From assembly GCF_025252405.1 (NCBI RefSeq), contig NZ_CP104307.1:930001-994000 (forward strand): a stretch of DNA of 64,000 nt. Direction: 5' to 3'. The translations under genes and the position numbers were made by a program. Shown here one piece after another: positions 8,606 through 17,558 of this stretch. The notes below the pieces were generated by a model, which searched no databases, was not told the DNA's origin, and worked only from the letters and a program-made list of their open reading frames with translations. The stretch comes from Flavobacterium sp. TR2. GTDB taxonomy: Bacteria; Bacteroidota; Bacteroidia; Flavobacteriales; Flavobacteriaceae. Numbering within the stretch: the first letter of the stretch is position 1; every line of letters starts with the position of its first letter.

Positions 8606-9270
8606 TGGCAAACCCTGTTCAAATACTATCTACTAAAATATTATCTCCTCTTCATAAGCAAGAACTAATGAAATATGGAGTCGAAGTAATCGAAGCCGAT
8701 TTCATCAAAACCGCAAATAAACCTTTCGAATTAAAAGACCTCAACGAAAGTCTGATTTTTACGAGCCAAAATGCTGTTCACAGCGTTTTATCGAATCCGT
8801 ATTCAGAGCAGTTGAAGAAGAAAAACGTATACTGCGTTGGTCTGAAAACCAAAACTTTATTGACAGACCACGGGTTCAACGTTGTAGCTTACACAGGTTA
8901 CGCTTCGGATTTGGCTGAAATCATCACTTTGATTTATAGAAATGAAAGCTATACTTTTTTCAGCGGAAACTTGAGGAGAGACACTTTGCCAGAAGCTTTA
9001 AAAGAAGCCGGAATTAAATTCAACGAAATTCAGGTTTACGAAACTTCTTTACAGCCTCAGAAAATAAAAGCAAATCCAGAAGCGATTTTGTTTTTTAGTC
9101 CGTCTGGCGTTAAAAGTTACCTGAAAGACAACGAAATAAATAAACAAATCTGCTTTTGTATTGGCGACACCACTGCAGAAGCTTTATCAAAAATCACAAA
9201 AAACATCATCGTCGCAGATCAGCCTACAATTGAGGATGTGATTGAAGATGTAATTCACGAATACAAGTAA
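8605..9270 (+). CDS. hemD: Uroporphyrinogen-III synthase
   Basis: 221 residues. Closes and inverts ring D of hydroxymethylbilane to give uroporphyrinogen III. HemD sequences diverge strongly. Here the call rests on the two-lobed pattern (SLIFTSQNAVHSVL in lobe one, ILFFSPSGVKSYL in lobe two), the length and the overlap with hemC. The final segment CFCIGDTTAEALSK is typical. hemE follows after a 106-bp spacer containing a perfect 28-bp inverted repeat. Confidence 0.92.
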   Translation: MANPVQILSTKILSPLHKQELMKYGVEVIEADFIKTANKPFELKDLNESLIFTSQNAVHSVLSNPYSEQLKKKNVYCVGLKTKTLLTDHGFNVVAYTGYASDLAEIITLIYRNESYTFFSGNLRRDTLPEALKEAGIKFNEIQVYETSLQPQKIKANPEAILFFSPSGVKSYLKDNEINKQICFCIGDTTAEALSKITKNIIVADQPTIEDVIEDVIHEYK

Positions 9271-9282
9271 TGTTTACAACAT

Positions 9283-9361
9283 CCTGCAAGGTTTTCAAAA
9301 CCTTGTAGGTTTAAATATAAATCAACAAACAATACCTACAAGGTTTTGAAAACCTTGCAGG
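9283..9361. repeat. Perfect 28-bp inverted repeat of dispersed palindrome, hemD-hemE spacer
   Basis: Left arm 9283-9310 and right arm 9334-9361 are exact reverse complements, with a 23-bp AT-rich loop. Each arm is itself nearly palindromic around CAAGGTTTTCAAAACCTTG. A third partial copy lies at 10426-10451 after hemE. This looks like a dispersed flavobacterial intergenic palindrome. It could fold in mRNA between hemD and hemE, but there is no trailing T run, so it is not a standard terminator. Confidence 0.9.
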
Positions 9362-9376
9362 AAAAACAAATAAGAG

Positions 9377-10402
9377 ATGTTAAAAAACGACCTATTTTTA
9401 AAAGCATTAAAAGGAGAAACTGTTCAGCGTCCGCCAGTATGGATGATGCGTCAAGCGGGAAGATATTTACCAGAATTTAGAGAACTTCGTGATAAATATG
9501 ATTTCTTCACGCGTTGTGAAACTCCAGAATTAGCGGCGGAAATTACTGTTCAGCCAATTCGAAGAATTGCTCCAGATGCCGCGATTTTATTTTCAGACAT
9601 CTTGGTAGTGCCCCGAGCTATGGGAATTCACGTAGAATTGAAAGACAATTTGGGCCCGATAATTCCGAATCCAATTCGTACAATGGAGCAAGTAAATCAG
9701 GTTTATGTTCCAGATGTAAATGAAACTTTAGGTTACGTTTTCAATGCTGTGAAATTGACTAAGGAAATGCTGAACGATGAAGTGCCTTTAATTGGTTTTG
9801 CAGGTTCGCCGTGGACAATTTTCTGTTATGCTGTTGAAGGAAAAGGATCTAAAAGCTTTGATACTGCAAAAGGATTCTGTTTTTCAAATCCAGTTGCAGC
9901 ACATACTTTATTGCAAAAAATCACAGACACTACTATTTTATATTTGAAGGAAAAAGTAAAATCGGGAGTAAATGCGGTTCAGATTTTTGACTCTTGGGGA
10001 GGAATGCTTTCTCCTGTTGATTATCAGGAATTTTCATGGAAGTACATCAACCAGATTGTTGACGCTTTGGCGGAAGTTACTCCAGTTATTGTTTTTGGAA
10101 AAGGATGCTGGTTTGCTCTTGGCGAAATGGGTAAAAGTAAAGCTTCTGCATTAGGAGTTGACTGGACTTGTTCTGCAAGAAACGCTCGTTACTTATCTGG
10201 TGGAAATATTACTTTACAAGGAAATTTCGATCCGTCGAGATTACTATCTCCAATTCCGACTATCAAGAAAATGGTTCACGAAATGATCGACGAATTCGGA
10301 AAAGATAAATATGTTGTAAATTTAGGTCACGGAATTTTACCAAATATCCCTGTAGATCACGCAAAAGCGTTTATTGACGCGGTTAAGGAATACGGACAAT
10401 AA
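9377..10402 (+). CDS. hemE: Uroporphyrinogen decarboxylase
   Basis: 341 residues, normal length. Decarboxylates the four acetate side chains of uroporphyrinogen III to give coproporphyrinogen III. The N-terminal signature [20 protein letters not shown] holds the substrate-binding Arg residues. The second signature region [20 protein letters not shown] and the C-terminal [20 protein letters not shown] are both clear. Flanked on both sides by copies of the CAAGGTTTTgAAAACCTTG palindrome. Confidence 0.97.
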   Translation: MLKNDLFLKALKGETVQRPPVWMMRQAGRYLPEFRELRDKYDFFTRCETPELAAEITVQPIRRIAPDAAILFSDILVVPRAMGIHVELKDNLGPIIPNPIRTMEQVNQVYVPDVNETLGYVFNAVKLTKEMLNDEVPLIGFAGSPWTIFCYAVEGKGSKSFDTAKGFCFSNPVAAHTLLQKITDTTILYLKEKVKSGVNAVQIFDSWGGMLSPVDYQEFSWKYINQIVDALAEVTPVIVFGKGCWFALGEMGKSKASALGVDWTCSARNARYLSGGNITLQGNFDPSRLLSPIPTIKKMVHEMIDEFGKDKYVVNLGHGILPNIPVDHAKAFIDAVKEYGQ

Positions 10403-10425
10403 TATTTCAATATTAAATTGACTTT

Positions 10426-10451
10426 CTACAAGGTTTTGAAAACCTTGCAGG
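10426..10451. repeat. Dispersed palindrome copy, hemE downstream spacer
   Basis: A single arm-like copy (CTACAAGGTTTTGAAAACCT... to GCAGG) of the palindrome present twice at 9283-9361, lying 13 bp before the next ATG. Confidence 0.85.
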
Positions 10452-10463
10452 AGACGTAGAAAT

Positions 10464-10844
10464 ATGTTAAACAAAGGCTTAAGAGACGAAGAAAAAATAA
10501 GAATCGATAACGTTCTCAAAACGTTACGAACGCTTGTTTTTGTGCCTTATCCTTTAAATCATCTGCAAAAGTCAGATCTTGAAGATCTGCTCAAAGAATT
10601 TGGATTGAACTTTGAAAGTTTGATTAATTATTCCAATGAAGATTTAATCACATTATTAATGCGTCTTCATTTTGATTGGGAGCATCTGGAACAATTTGCT
10701 GATATTTTATTGGAACTTTCAAAAGACGAAAATTATAATTTTACTGATAAAGCTTTAGCTATTTATCAATATATTCAGCAAGAAAGCAAAGTTTTTTCTT
10801 TTGGAATAAATGCTAAAATTGCTTCGGCGAAAGCCAAAAAATAA
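10464..10844 (+). CDS. Unknown small protein between hemE and hemF
   Basis: 126 residues, not recognised. Soluble, predicted mostly helical, no signal peptide, no Cys and a single His pair at most. Two similar hydrophobic-acidic helical stretches are visible (LEDLLKEFGLNFESLINYSN and LITLLMRLHFDWEHLEQFAD), with a basic tail (AKIASAKAKK). It lies between hemE and hemF and ends 5 bp before the hemF ATG, so it is surely cotranscribed with hemF. A function in heme synthesis is an inference from position only. Confidence 0.8.
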   Translation: MLNKGLRDEEKIRIDNVLKTLRTLVFVPYPLNHLQKSDLEDLLKEFGLNFESLINYSNEDLITLLMRLHFDWEHLEQFADILLELSKDENYNFTDKALAIYQYIQQESKVFSFGINAKIASAKAKK

Positions 10845-10849
10845 TTACA

Positions 10850-11776
10850 ATGAAAGATAAATTTTACGCCTACATACAAAATTTACAAGACCAGATCTGC
10901 GCTGGATTAGAAGCTGTTGACGGAACTGCAAAATTTCGTGAAGACTTGTGGAAACGTGCGGAAGGCGGAGGCGGAAGAACGCGCGTTATTGAAAACGGTT
11001 CGGTTTTCGAAAAAGGCGGTGTAAACATTTCAGCCGTTCACGGAAAATTGCCAGAAACAATGCAAAAAATGTTTGGCGTTGGCGAAGCTGACTTTTTTGC
11101 GTGCGGTTTGAGTTTGGTTTTACATCCGAAAAATCCAATGGTACCAACGGTTCACGCGAATTGGCGTTATTTTGAAATGTATGACACTTCGTCTTCGCTC
11201 AGTACAGAGCCAAGAAAAGTTATCGAGCAATGGTTTGGCGGCGGACAAGATTTAACGCCTTATTATTTGTTTGAAGAAGATGGAAAACACTTTCATCAGA
11301 CTTGTAAAACCGCTTGCGATAAACATAATCCTGAGTTTTATCCAAAATATAAAAAGCAATGTGATACTTATTTTTGGAATGCCCACAGAAATGAAGCTCG
11401 CGGACTTGGCGGTTTGTTCTTTGATTATTGCAAAGCAAATGAACAAATGTCAATGGAAAACTGGTATGATTTTGTAACTGAAGTTGGAAATAGTTTCCTT
11501 GAAGCGTATGTTCCGATTGTGGAAAGAAGAAAAAATCTTCCATATACACCTGAGCAAAGAACTTGGCAAGAAATTCGCCGTGGACGTTATGTCGAGTTCA
11601 ATCTGGTTCATGATAAAGGAACTTTGTTCGGTTTAAAAACCAATGGAAGAATCGAAAGTATTTTAATGAGTCTTCCTCCGCACGTGCAATGGGTGTACGA
11701 TCATCATCCAGAAGCAGGAAGCGAAGAAGAGAAATTAATCAACGTTTTGGCAAATCCGCGTGAGTGGGTTTCATAG
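10850..11776 (+). CDS. hemF: Oxygen-dependent coproporphyrinogen III oxidase
   Basis: 308 residues. Oxidatively decarboxylates coproporphyrinogen III to protoporphyrinogen IX using O2. Strong family motifs are EGGGGRTRVIENGSVFEKGG, VPTVHANWRYFEM (His of the active site), WFGGGQDLTPYYLFEED, EARGLGGLFFDY and GRYVEFNLVHDKGTLFGL. It is the last gene of the hemCDE-unknown-hemF series. An oxygen-independent HemN may exist elsewhere but is not in the window. No terminator hairpin with a T run is visible directly after the stop; the hairpin array begins about 30 bp downstream. Confidence 0.97.
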   Translation: MKDKFYAYIQNLQDQICAGLEAVDGTAKFREDLWKRAEGGGGRTRVIENGSVFEKGGVNISAVHGKLPETMQKMFGVGEADFFACGLSLVLHPKNPMVPTVHANWRYFEMYDTSSSLSTEPRKVIEQWFGGGQDLTPYYLFEEDGKHFHQTCKTACDKHNPEFYPKYKKQCDTYFWNAHRNEARGLGGLFFDYCKANEQMSMENWYDFVTEVGNSFLEAYVPIVERRKNLPYTPEQRTWQEIRRGRYVEFNLVHDKGTLFGLKTNGRIESILMSLPPHVQWVYDHHPEAGSEEEKLINVLANPREWVS

Positions 11777-11796
11777 ATTAAAATTTTATTTTATTT

Positions 11797-12223
11797 AATA
11801 ATATGTCGCCCCGCTGGGGCTTCTTTTTTTGGTTGTCATTTCAATTGCTATAAATATTTTGCTCCGATGGAGCATTTTTTTATTTCAATAGTCCCAGAGA
11901 GGCGAAATATTTATAACAATCCAAATGACAGCACAAGGTAAAAGCTCCACCGGAGCGAAATATTTATAGGACAATGAATGTTCATTTACATAAAGCCCTA
12001 AAAGGGCAACATATTTATAGAATCCAAATTACAACCCTAAGCAAAGCTCCAGCGGAGCGAAATGTTTATAGGACAAATGAATGTTCATCTACATAAAGCC
12101 CTAAAAGGGCGGCATATTTATAGAATCCAAATTACAACCCTAAGCAAAAGCTCCAGCGGAGCGAAATGTTTATAGAACAATTATCCCCATCTACATAAAG
12201 CCCCAGAGGGGCGACATATTATT
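11797..12223. repeat. REP-like array of nine short hairpins beside a Y1 transposase gene
   Basis: Hairpins with 4-5-bp arms (two forms, GCTCC-n3-GGAGC and GCCCY-n3/5-RGGGC) lie at 11808-11820, 11861-11873, about 11891-11903 (degenerate), 11944-11956, 11995-12007, 12046-12058, 12098-12110, 12150-12162 and 12200-12212. Most are followed by a conserved tail (RAAATRTTTATAG or ACATATTTATAG). The two forms alternate as a composite unit of about 103 bp. The outermost copies are inverted relative to each other and share the tail GACATATTATT. This fills the 526-bp hemF-transposase spacer. Confidence 0.9.
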
Positions 12224-12271
12224 CAGCACAAAAAAAAACAATACTTATCTTACAAATTTAAAATTATTAAT

Positions 12272-12279
12272 TAGCTTTG
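12272..12279 (+). promoter_or_regulatory. Candidate -7 box for the Y1 transposase gene
   Basis: TAGCTTTG fits TAnnTTTG, 23 bp before the ATG at 12303. No TTG -33 element was identified. Confidence 0.35.
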
Positions 12280-12302
12280 CTCCCTAATAATTTTAATAAG
12301 AA

Positions 12303-12716
12303 ATGGCAAACACCTATTCGCAATTGTATGTTCAAATTGTTTTTGCTGTAAAAGGAAGACAAAACTTGATTTCCAAAAAATGGAAAAATGAAATTTATAA
12401 ATACATTACAGGAATTATTACCAATCAGAAACAAAAACTGATTGCAATAAACGGAATGCCGGATCATATTCATATCTTAGTTGGAATAAAACCAAATATT
12501 GCATTATCAGATTTGGTACGAGACATTAAATCGAGTTCTTCCAAATTCATTAATGAACAAAGATGGATAAACGGGAATTTTGAATGGCAGGCTGGTTTTG
12601 GTGCTTTTTCACATAGCCATTCGCAATTGACAAATGTTATAAAGTACATTGAAAATCAAGAAGAACACCATAGAACTAAAACATTCGAAGAAGAATATAT
12701 TTTTGATGATGTTTAA
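12303..12716 (+). CDS. IS200/IS605-type Y1 transposase, likely REP-associated
   Basis: 137-residue single-domain Y1 (HUH) transposase. The HUH motif is PDHIHILVGI (His55, His57), and the probable catalytic Tyr is Tyr115 in VIKYIENQEEHH. The segment WQAGFGAFSHSHSQ is typical of the REP-associated branch. The family cleaves single-stranded DNA at hairpins through a 5'-phosphotyrosine link. The gene appears intact and full length, with no tnpB or terminal inverted repeats. It directly adjoins the hairpin array at 11797-12223, the usual arrangement for REP-associated transposases. This suggests that the hairpins are its substrates, though that is inferred. Confidence 0.9.
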   Translation: MANTYSQLYVQIVFAVKGRQNLISKKWKNEIYKYITGIITNQKQKLIAINGMPDHIHILVGIKPNIALSDLVRDIKSSSSKFINEQRWINGNFEWQAGFGAFSHSHSQLTNVIKYIENQEEHHRTKTFEEEYIFDDV

Positions 12717-12774
12717 TTTTTTATGCCGCTCCTCTGGTACTTTTTTTACAATGCCATAATTAATTATTATTTAC

Positions 12775-13710
12775 ATGACCTTAAAACTGATTTACACTAC
12801 TTTCTTTGCTGGCATTTTGGGGTGTTTTGCCCAAAAAGACACTGTGCAGAATCCGTATTTTAAATCATACAATGATAAAATTACTGCTAGTATTTATTAT
12901 TTAGACACTTCCAATAGCTTTCAGATTGCCACAGGTCAGGATTCAAAAATGTATGTAAATCTGATTCCGAATCGTAGAGAACAGATTGGTTTTAATCTTA
13001 ACTATAAAATTATTGATGTTGGTTTTGGTTTTGCGCCCAAATTCCTTAGTCAGAATAAAGGCGATTCGCATTCTAAGCATTTTAATTTCAATACCCGTTT
13101 TTACTTAAAAAAATGGATGCAGTCGTTTACTTTTATCAATCAAAAAGGGTTTTATATTAGCGATGACAACATTACGGCCCAGCTGCCCAATATGCGTACC
13201 ACAAAAATTGGCGGATCTACTTCTTACGTCTTTAATGATAAATTTTCCTTTAAAACATTGGTAAGCCAAAACGAATGGCAGACTAAGAGTTCTGGCAGTT
13301 TTATTCCATCGTTCTCTTTTTATTATACCAATATCGATTTAAACACTCCCGATTCGTCTCCTGCCGATATTTATGTTTTTACTTTGGCTCCCGCCTATTT
13401 TTACAATTTTGTAATCAGCAATCGGGTTTTAATTGGTGCTGGACTTGCTTTGGGAGCCGGAATCAATGATATTGATGGTGACAGCTCAGCATTGTATCAA
13501 GCCGATTTCAACTTAAAACTGGCCTATAATAATGACCGTTTCTTTGGTTTTGCGAGTCTCAATACAGTCAGTTTTGCACAAGACGAGAAAGTTGACCCAA
13601 GATTAAATGATAATATTGCTACTGTAAAGCTCTCTATTGGCTACCGATTTGATCCTCCAAAAAAGGTTAAAGAAATTTATGATAAGGTCAATGCAAAAAT
13701 TGGCCTATAA
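12775..13710 (+). CDS. DUF4421 family outer-membrane-like protein
   Basis: 311 residues matching the DUF4421 pattern seen in Bacteroidota. A signal peptide (MTLKLIYTTFFAGILGCFAQ) is followed by alternating short beta strands with aromatic ends, consistent with an outer-membrane beta barrel (NLNYKIIDVGFGFAPKFL, TRFYLKKWMQSFTFINQKGF, GYRFDPPKKVKEIYDK). Function unknown. A family signature lies around residues 60-110. It stands alone between the Y1 transposase and the aldolase gene. Confidence 0.78.
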   Translation: MTLKLIYTTFFAGILGCFAQKDTVQNPYFKSYNDKITASIYYLDTSNSFQIATGQDSKMYVNLIPNRREQIGFNLNYKIIDVGFGFAPKFLSQNKGDSHSKHFNFNTRFYLKKWMQSFTFINQKGFYISDDNITAQLPNMRTTKIGGSTSYVFNDKFSFKTLVSQNEWQTKSSGSFIPSFSFYYTNIDLNTPDSSPADIYVFTLAPAYFYNFVISNRVLIGAGLALGAGINDIDGDSSALYQADFNLKLAYNNDRFFGFASLNTVSFAQDEKVDPRLNDNIATVKLSIGYRFDPPKKVKEIYDKVNAKIGL

Positions 13711-13792
13711 GAAATCTTAACTCTAAATAAGCTGTAAGCCCAACTAAAATGCTTAAATTACAGAGATTTATAAAAAACTAAAATTCATTGTT

Positions 13793-14689
13793 ATGAAAAA
13801 TATAAACAGCGAACAGTTAAATCTCATGCACTCAGGAAAAGGTTTCATTGCGGCATTAGACCAAAGTGGCGGAAGCACGCCAAAAGCTTTATTGCAATAT
13901 GGCATACAGGAAAATCAATATTCAAATGACGAAGAAATGTACACGCTTGTACATGAAATGAGAACCAGAATTATTAAAAGTCCAGCTTTTGACCGCCAAT
14001 ACATTCTCGGTGCTATTTTGTTTGAAAATACAATGGACCGTAAAATCGACGGGCAATGGACAGCAGATTTTTTATGGGAGAAAAAACATATTATTCCTTT
14101 TCTGAAAGTAGATAAGGGGCTTGCGGAATTAGCAGACGGCGTACAGCTCATGAAACCAATTTCAGGTTTAGACGAATTATTGGATCGTGCTGTCGAACGA
14201 AGCATTTTTGGCACTAAAATGCGCTCTGTTATTAAAGAAGCCAATCCTAAAGGAATTGTGGAAGTTGTAAAACAGCAATTTGAAATAGGAAAACAAATCT
14301 TCAATAAAGGATTGATTCCAATTATAGAACCTGAGGTTGATATTTACAGTGCCGATAAAGAGAAATCGGAACAGATTCTGAAAGAAGAAATTCAAAAACA
14401 GCTTCATTTATTGGACAAAGACGTTAAAGTGATGCTGAAACTTTCGATTCCGACTGTGAGCAATTTTTACCAAGACCTTATTTCAGACCCGCACGTGGTT
14501 CGCGTTGTAGCGCTTTCGGGCGGATACTCTCGTGAAGAAGCAAATCTAAAACTCTCTCAAAACCACGGGTTGATTGCCAGTTTTTCAAGAGCATTGTCTG
14601 AAGGTCTCAGCGCAGATCAATCTGATGAAGATTTTAATAATGAATTACAGGAAACCATTAAAGGCATTTATCAGGCTTCAATTACTTAG
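13793..14689 (+). CDS. fda: Class I fructose-bisphosphate aldolase
   Basis: 298 residues, the length of the bacterial class I aldolases of the staphylococcal type. Cleaves fructose-1,6-bisphosphate to dihydroxyacetone phosphate and glyceraldehyde-3-phosphate by Schiff-base chemistry. Diagnostic segments: [50 protein letters not shown] and the Schiff-base Lys216 in VMLKLSIPT, with [13 protein letters not shown] near the C-terminus. Monocistronic, followed by a clear bidirectional terminator. Whether a class II aldolase is also present cannot be seen. Confidence 0.93.
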   Translation: MKNINSEQLNLMHSGKGFIAALDQSGGSTPKALLQYGIQENQYSNDEEMYTLVHEMRTRIIKSPAFDRQYILGAILFENTMDRKIDGQWTADFLWEKKHIIPFLKVDKGLAELADGVQLMKPISGLDELLDRAVERSIFGTKMRSVIKEANPKGIVEVVKQQFEIGKQIFNKGLIPIIEPEVDIYSADKEKSEQILKEEIQKQLHLLDKDVKVMLKLSIPTVSNFYQDLISDPHVVRVVALSGGYSREEANLKLSQNHGLIASFSRALSEGLSADQSDEDFNNELQETIKGIYQASIT

Positions 14690-14743
14690 CAAACTGAAAT
14701 AACCTAACGTTCCTACGGAATGAATTGTTTTTTTTGAATAAAA

Positions 14744-14782
14744 AAATCCCTGATGCAATACTGTTTCAGGGATTTTCTTTTT
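14744..14782. terminator. Bidirectional intrinsic terminator between fda and the 622-aa gene
   Basis: Perfect 10-bp stem AAATCCCTGA (14744-14753) and TCAGGGATTT (14766-14775), with a T run after it and an A run before it. It serves two convergent genes. Confidence 0.9.
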
Positions 14783-14785
14783 TGA

Positions 14786-16654
14786 TTATTTAGAAGTCAT
14801 TTCTTCTGCTAAATCCAAAGTCTGTAGGATAATGTTTTTATCAGACTTGAAAGAGTTTAGTTTAAAAACAAATTTCAATTTATTGTCAATTAGCTTTTTA
14901 GGAGATTCTATCGATACATCTGAAAACTGAGATGAAATTTTGGCCATTCGATCCAATTCCGAATCTTTTGCATTTTTTCCAAATGTTTTCACGGTTTGTG
15001 CAATATCCAGCTTTCCAGAAATGTAGTTTTTACTCAAATTCTTCTTTGCTTCTTTGGCAAAAGAACCTTTTCCTGCGCCAAAATAATCTTTTGTATTGGC
15101 AACAATTACAACATCTTTCTCTTTGGCAATAAAAATATCGCCGTACTCCTGCGTTCCAACCACAATAAATGAATTTCCATTTGGAACCAGCACTTTTTTA
15201 CGAACGCCCAATTGCAGCAATTTGTCTCCAAAAGTCGGATGAGTCGAAGTAAAAATGACAGAAAACAGCGGGATATCTTTTTTTACTTTTTCTTCCGTTA
15301 TTTTTTCTTCATAATTCTCATCGTAATCATATTTTTTGGTCATAACCTCAACTTCTTTAGTATCGTATAAAAAAGCGCTTAAATCGCCGTCAAAAAGCTT
15401 TGCAGTTGCTTCTTCGTCAACGATCGTAGAAATTAAATCGGTAATGAGTGTAATATCTTCCTTGACAAATTTTGGATTTTGAAATAATTCTGCCGTTAAT
15501 GACGGAAAGTTCTCAAGTGCCGCTTTTGTATTGGCGTGATACGAAATGTAGCCTAATGGTTTTTCTGAAGGGAAATAATTAAAGATGTTTTTGTTGATTT
15601 TTCTATCGCTGATTTTGCTTACAACAGCCGCAATGTCTGTAGCATATTCAACCACTTCTTCAATTCGGGCATTATCATTATCAAAATAAAAATCCAAATT
15701 GATGCCTTTTATAAAATTCCCAAAGTTCTTCTGCATAGGCAGGTATTTATCATAACCCCCAAACAGCGCGAGGGGATAATTGTATAGCGAATAGAAACTC
15801 GACATTAAACCGCTATAATTTACCCAAGACGAAATATCTGCCGAAACATTTATTTTTGAAAAGCTCGGCGCCGTAAAACCATTCTCAAATAAAGCTTTTA
15901 AAATTTCTCTTTGCTGCTCGGCAAGTTTTTTATCAAATTCTGCCTGTTCAGCCGTGTATTCTTCGTACGGATTTCCATCGTACAAATAATCCTGATTTTC
16001 AGTACCCGCTTGAGCATCAACTGCAACTGGTTCGTCACGCATTACAGCAGGTTCGGCTATTTTTGGCGGATTTTGTGCTTCTTCTGCTCCATATACTGCT
16101 GGAGTTTCTACAATTGCTGTTTCTTCGTACGCCTCTGTTACCGCAATCGAATCGTTTAAAACAGGAGGCCCATCTGGAGAAGCATAAAATTTGGTAGGAA
16201 GTCTCTTGGTCAATTCAAAGATGACAAGATAGTTATCATTCCAAACAAAAGATCTCTTTAAGCCGCTTGGCGTAAAAACAGCATACTTTCCAAATTCTTC
16301 AATTGTGCTGTTTTTTCCGTTTGCACCTTGTTTTTCAATCAGATATTGGCTTACGGCTTCTTTGCTTTTTATCGGAATGGTAACTTGATAAAATGGAACA
16401 CTGTCTAAGAAATTCCCATGAACCGTAATTTTTTGATCTAATTGAATGATTGAAGTATATTGGCGAAGATCAAAATCAGGTTTTTTGCTGGTGTATTTGG
16501 TCAATATAGGATGATTCAGCAAATCGTTTATATTGACTTTTTTAGAAAGCTGATTTCCGTTAAACTGTACAAAATAATCGTATTTATCCGGACTGGTTTG
16601 TCCGAAACCGAAATACGCGGCAAATAGAAAAATTAAAGTGTAAAAATGCTTCAT
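14786..16654 (-). CDS. Unknown 622-aa exported protein
   Basis: Not recognised. The N-terminus is a signal peptide (MKHFYTLIFLFAAYFGFGQ) and no later membrane segment is obvious, so the product is periplasmic or outer-membrane-associated. A low-complexity acidic, Pro/Ala/Glu-rich stretch (about residues 185-245, TAIVETPAVYGAEEAQNPPK) separates an N-terminal part from a larger C-terminal part. The latter carries repeated Asp/Lys-rich segments (KINVSADISSWVNYSGLMSS, SVIFTSTHPTFGDKLLQLG, FIAKEKDVVIVANTKDYFGA). It follows a lipoprotein gene by 4 bp, so the two form a transcription unit. Confidence 0.8.
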   Translation of the reverse strand: MKHFYTLIFLFAAYFGFGQTSPDKYDYFVQFNGNQLSKKVNINDLLNHPILTKYTSKKPDFDLRQYTSIIQLDQKITVHGNFLDSVPFYQVTIPIKSKEAVSQYLIEKQGANGKNSTIEEFGKYAVFTPSGLKRSFVWNDNYLVIFELTKRLPTKFYASPDGPPVLNDSIAVTEAYEETAIVETPAVYGAEEAQNPPKIAEPAVMRDEPVAVDAQAGTENQDYLYDGNPYEEYTAEQAEFDKKLAEQQREILKALFENGFTAPSFSKINVSADISSWVNYSGLMSSFYSLYNYPLALFGGYDKYLPMQKNFGNFIKGINLDFYFDNDNARIEEVVEYATDIAAVVSKISDRKINKNIFNYFPSEKPLGYISYHANTKAALENFPSLTAELFQNPKFVKEDITLITDLISTIVDEEATAKLFDGDLSAFLYDTKEVEVMTKKYDYDENYEEKITEEKVKKDIPLFSVIFTSTHPTFGDKLLQLGVRKKVLVPNGNSFIVVGTQEYGDIFIAKEKDVVIVANTKDYFGAGKGSFAKEAKKNLSKNYISGKLDIAQTVKTFGKNAKDSELDRMAKISSQFSDVSIESPKKLIDNKLKFVFKLNSFKSDKNIILQTLDLAEEMTSK

Positions 16655-16658
16655 AAAA

Positions 16659-17291
16659 TCAAGGCGTTAATTGGATTGTGTTGTTCATTAAGGTCGATTT
16701 TTTAAATACGCTGTACATACTTTGCTTTAAAAAAACTGTTTTTTTATTTTTTGAAATTTTGCTGTTTACGTTGTCTACAGCCAGAATATCTTTATCGAAA
16801 GTGTAAATAGAAATAATGCTGGCTTCTTCCAGATCTTTCTTTTTCTTGGGGTCGTTTACCACTTTTTCGGGAACTGGATAAGAAGCAATTCTTTCAAAAG
16901 TTTTAGCGCTTCCGCTAAAGTGAATCTGATCGCGCTGATTGTTTATTGTGTTTACGACAGCATTTAGCGCTTTAAGATTGGCATAATTGAGTTTGATAAT
17001 GAAAACGTAATTCTGAAAATCTGTTTTGGTTGTTACATTTGAGATTCCGTCAATTTTTAAAGCCTTCGACTTAAAATCTTCCAGTTTCTGTGCAATTTCC
17101 TGTTCATTCGGAATTTTAACTCCATCGACTTCTTCCAGCCAAATGGCAGATTTGGTCTTAAACCAAGATTTCGAAAAGTCGATCATCAGTGTGTATTCGC
17201 CACTCTGATCATCGTGATGTTTGATTCTTTCTGTAATCTCAAAACAGCTTGTTAAGAGCAGACAGCATAATAAAGCGAGAATTTTCTTCAT
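16659..17291 (-). CDS. Unknown lipoprotein upstream of the 622-aa protein
   Basis: 210 residues, not recognised. Lipoprotein signal peptide with lipobox LLLTSC (Cys16). The mature part opens GEYTLMIDFSKSWFKTKSAI and contains FKSKALKIDGISNVTTKTD, and looks like a mixed alpha/beta soluble domain. A TAAATTTG box (plus coordinates 17296-17303) lies only about 5 bp before the ATG. If it were the promoter, the transcript would be nearly leaderless, so this is uncertain. Coupled by a 4-bp gap to the 622-aa exported protein, suggesting that the two act together in the envelope. Confidence 0.8.
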   Translation of the reverse strand: MKKILALLCCLLLTSCFEITERIKHHDDQSGEYTLMIDFSKSWFKTKSAIWLEEVDGVKIPNEQEIAQKLEDFKSKALKIDGISNVTTKTDFQNYVFIIKLNYANLKALNAVVNTINNQRDQIHFSGSAKTFERIASYPVPEKVVNDPKKKKDLEEASIISIYTFDKDILAVDNVNSKISKNKKTVFLKQSMYSVFKKSTLMNNTIQLTP

Positions 17292-17417
17292 TATACAAAT
17301 TTAGATGGAATATTCTGAAAAACCATGCTTTGGTTCCAACAATAAAAAATCTAAATTTTTAGATAATATTAACGGATTCTGCAGCAAGCTAAACGCCTTA
17401 TTCTGTTGATTTTTCTT

Positions 17418-17425
17418 TAACTTTG
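17418..17425 (+). promoter_or_regulatory. Candidate -7 box for hemB
   Basis: TAACTTTG matches TAnnTTTG. It lies 133 bp before the hemB ATG, implying a long AT-rich leader with repeats of AAATCTAAAAT near 17520-17555 and no recognised riboswitch. Confidence 0.4.
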
Positions 17426-17558
17426 CGCCACTCATTAAAAAGTGAGATAAACTTCAAAAAAAATAAAAAACAACTGCAGTTTTAGAATAAGGATTTGTCA
17501 ATCTGATTTCAAATTCAGGTTAAAATCTAAAATCTAAAATTTATAAATCTAAAATTAT

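Noticed and set aside
11777..12302. CRISPR array, because of regularly spaced short repeats
   Set aside because: The repeated parts are hairpins of two alternating forms with similar spacers, not direct repeats with unique spacers; no cas genes.
13915..14304. 129-residue minus frame inside fda
   Set aside because: Lies wholly within a strong class I aldolase gene; Ser/Ile-rich shadow.
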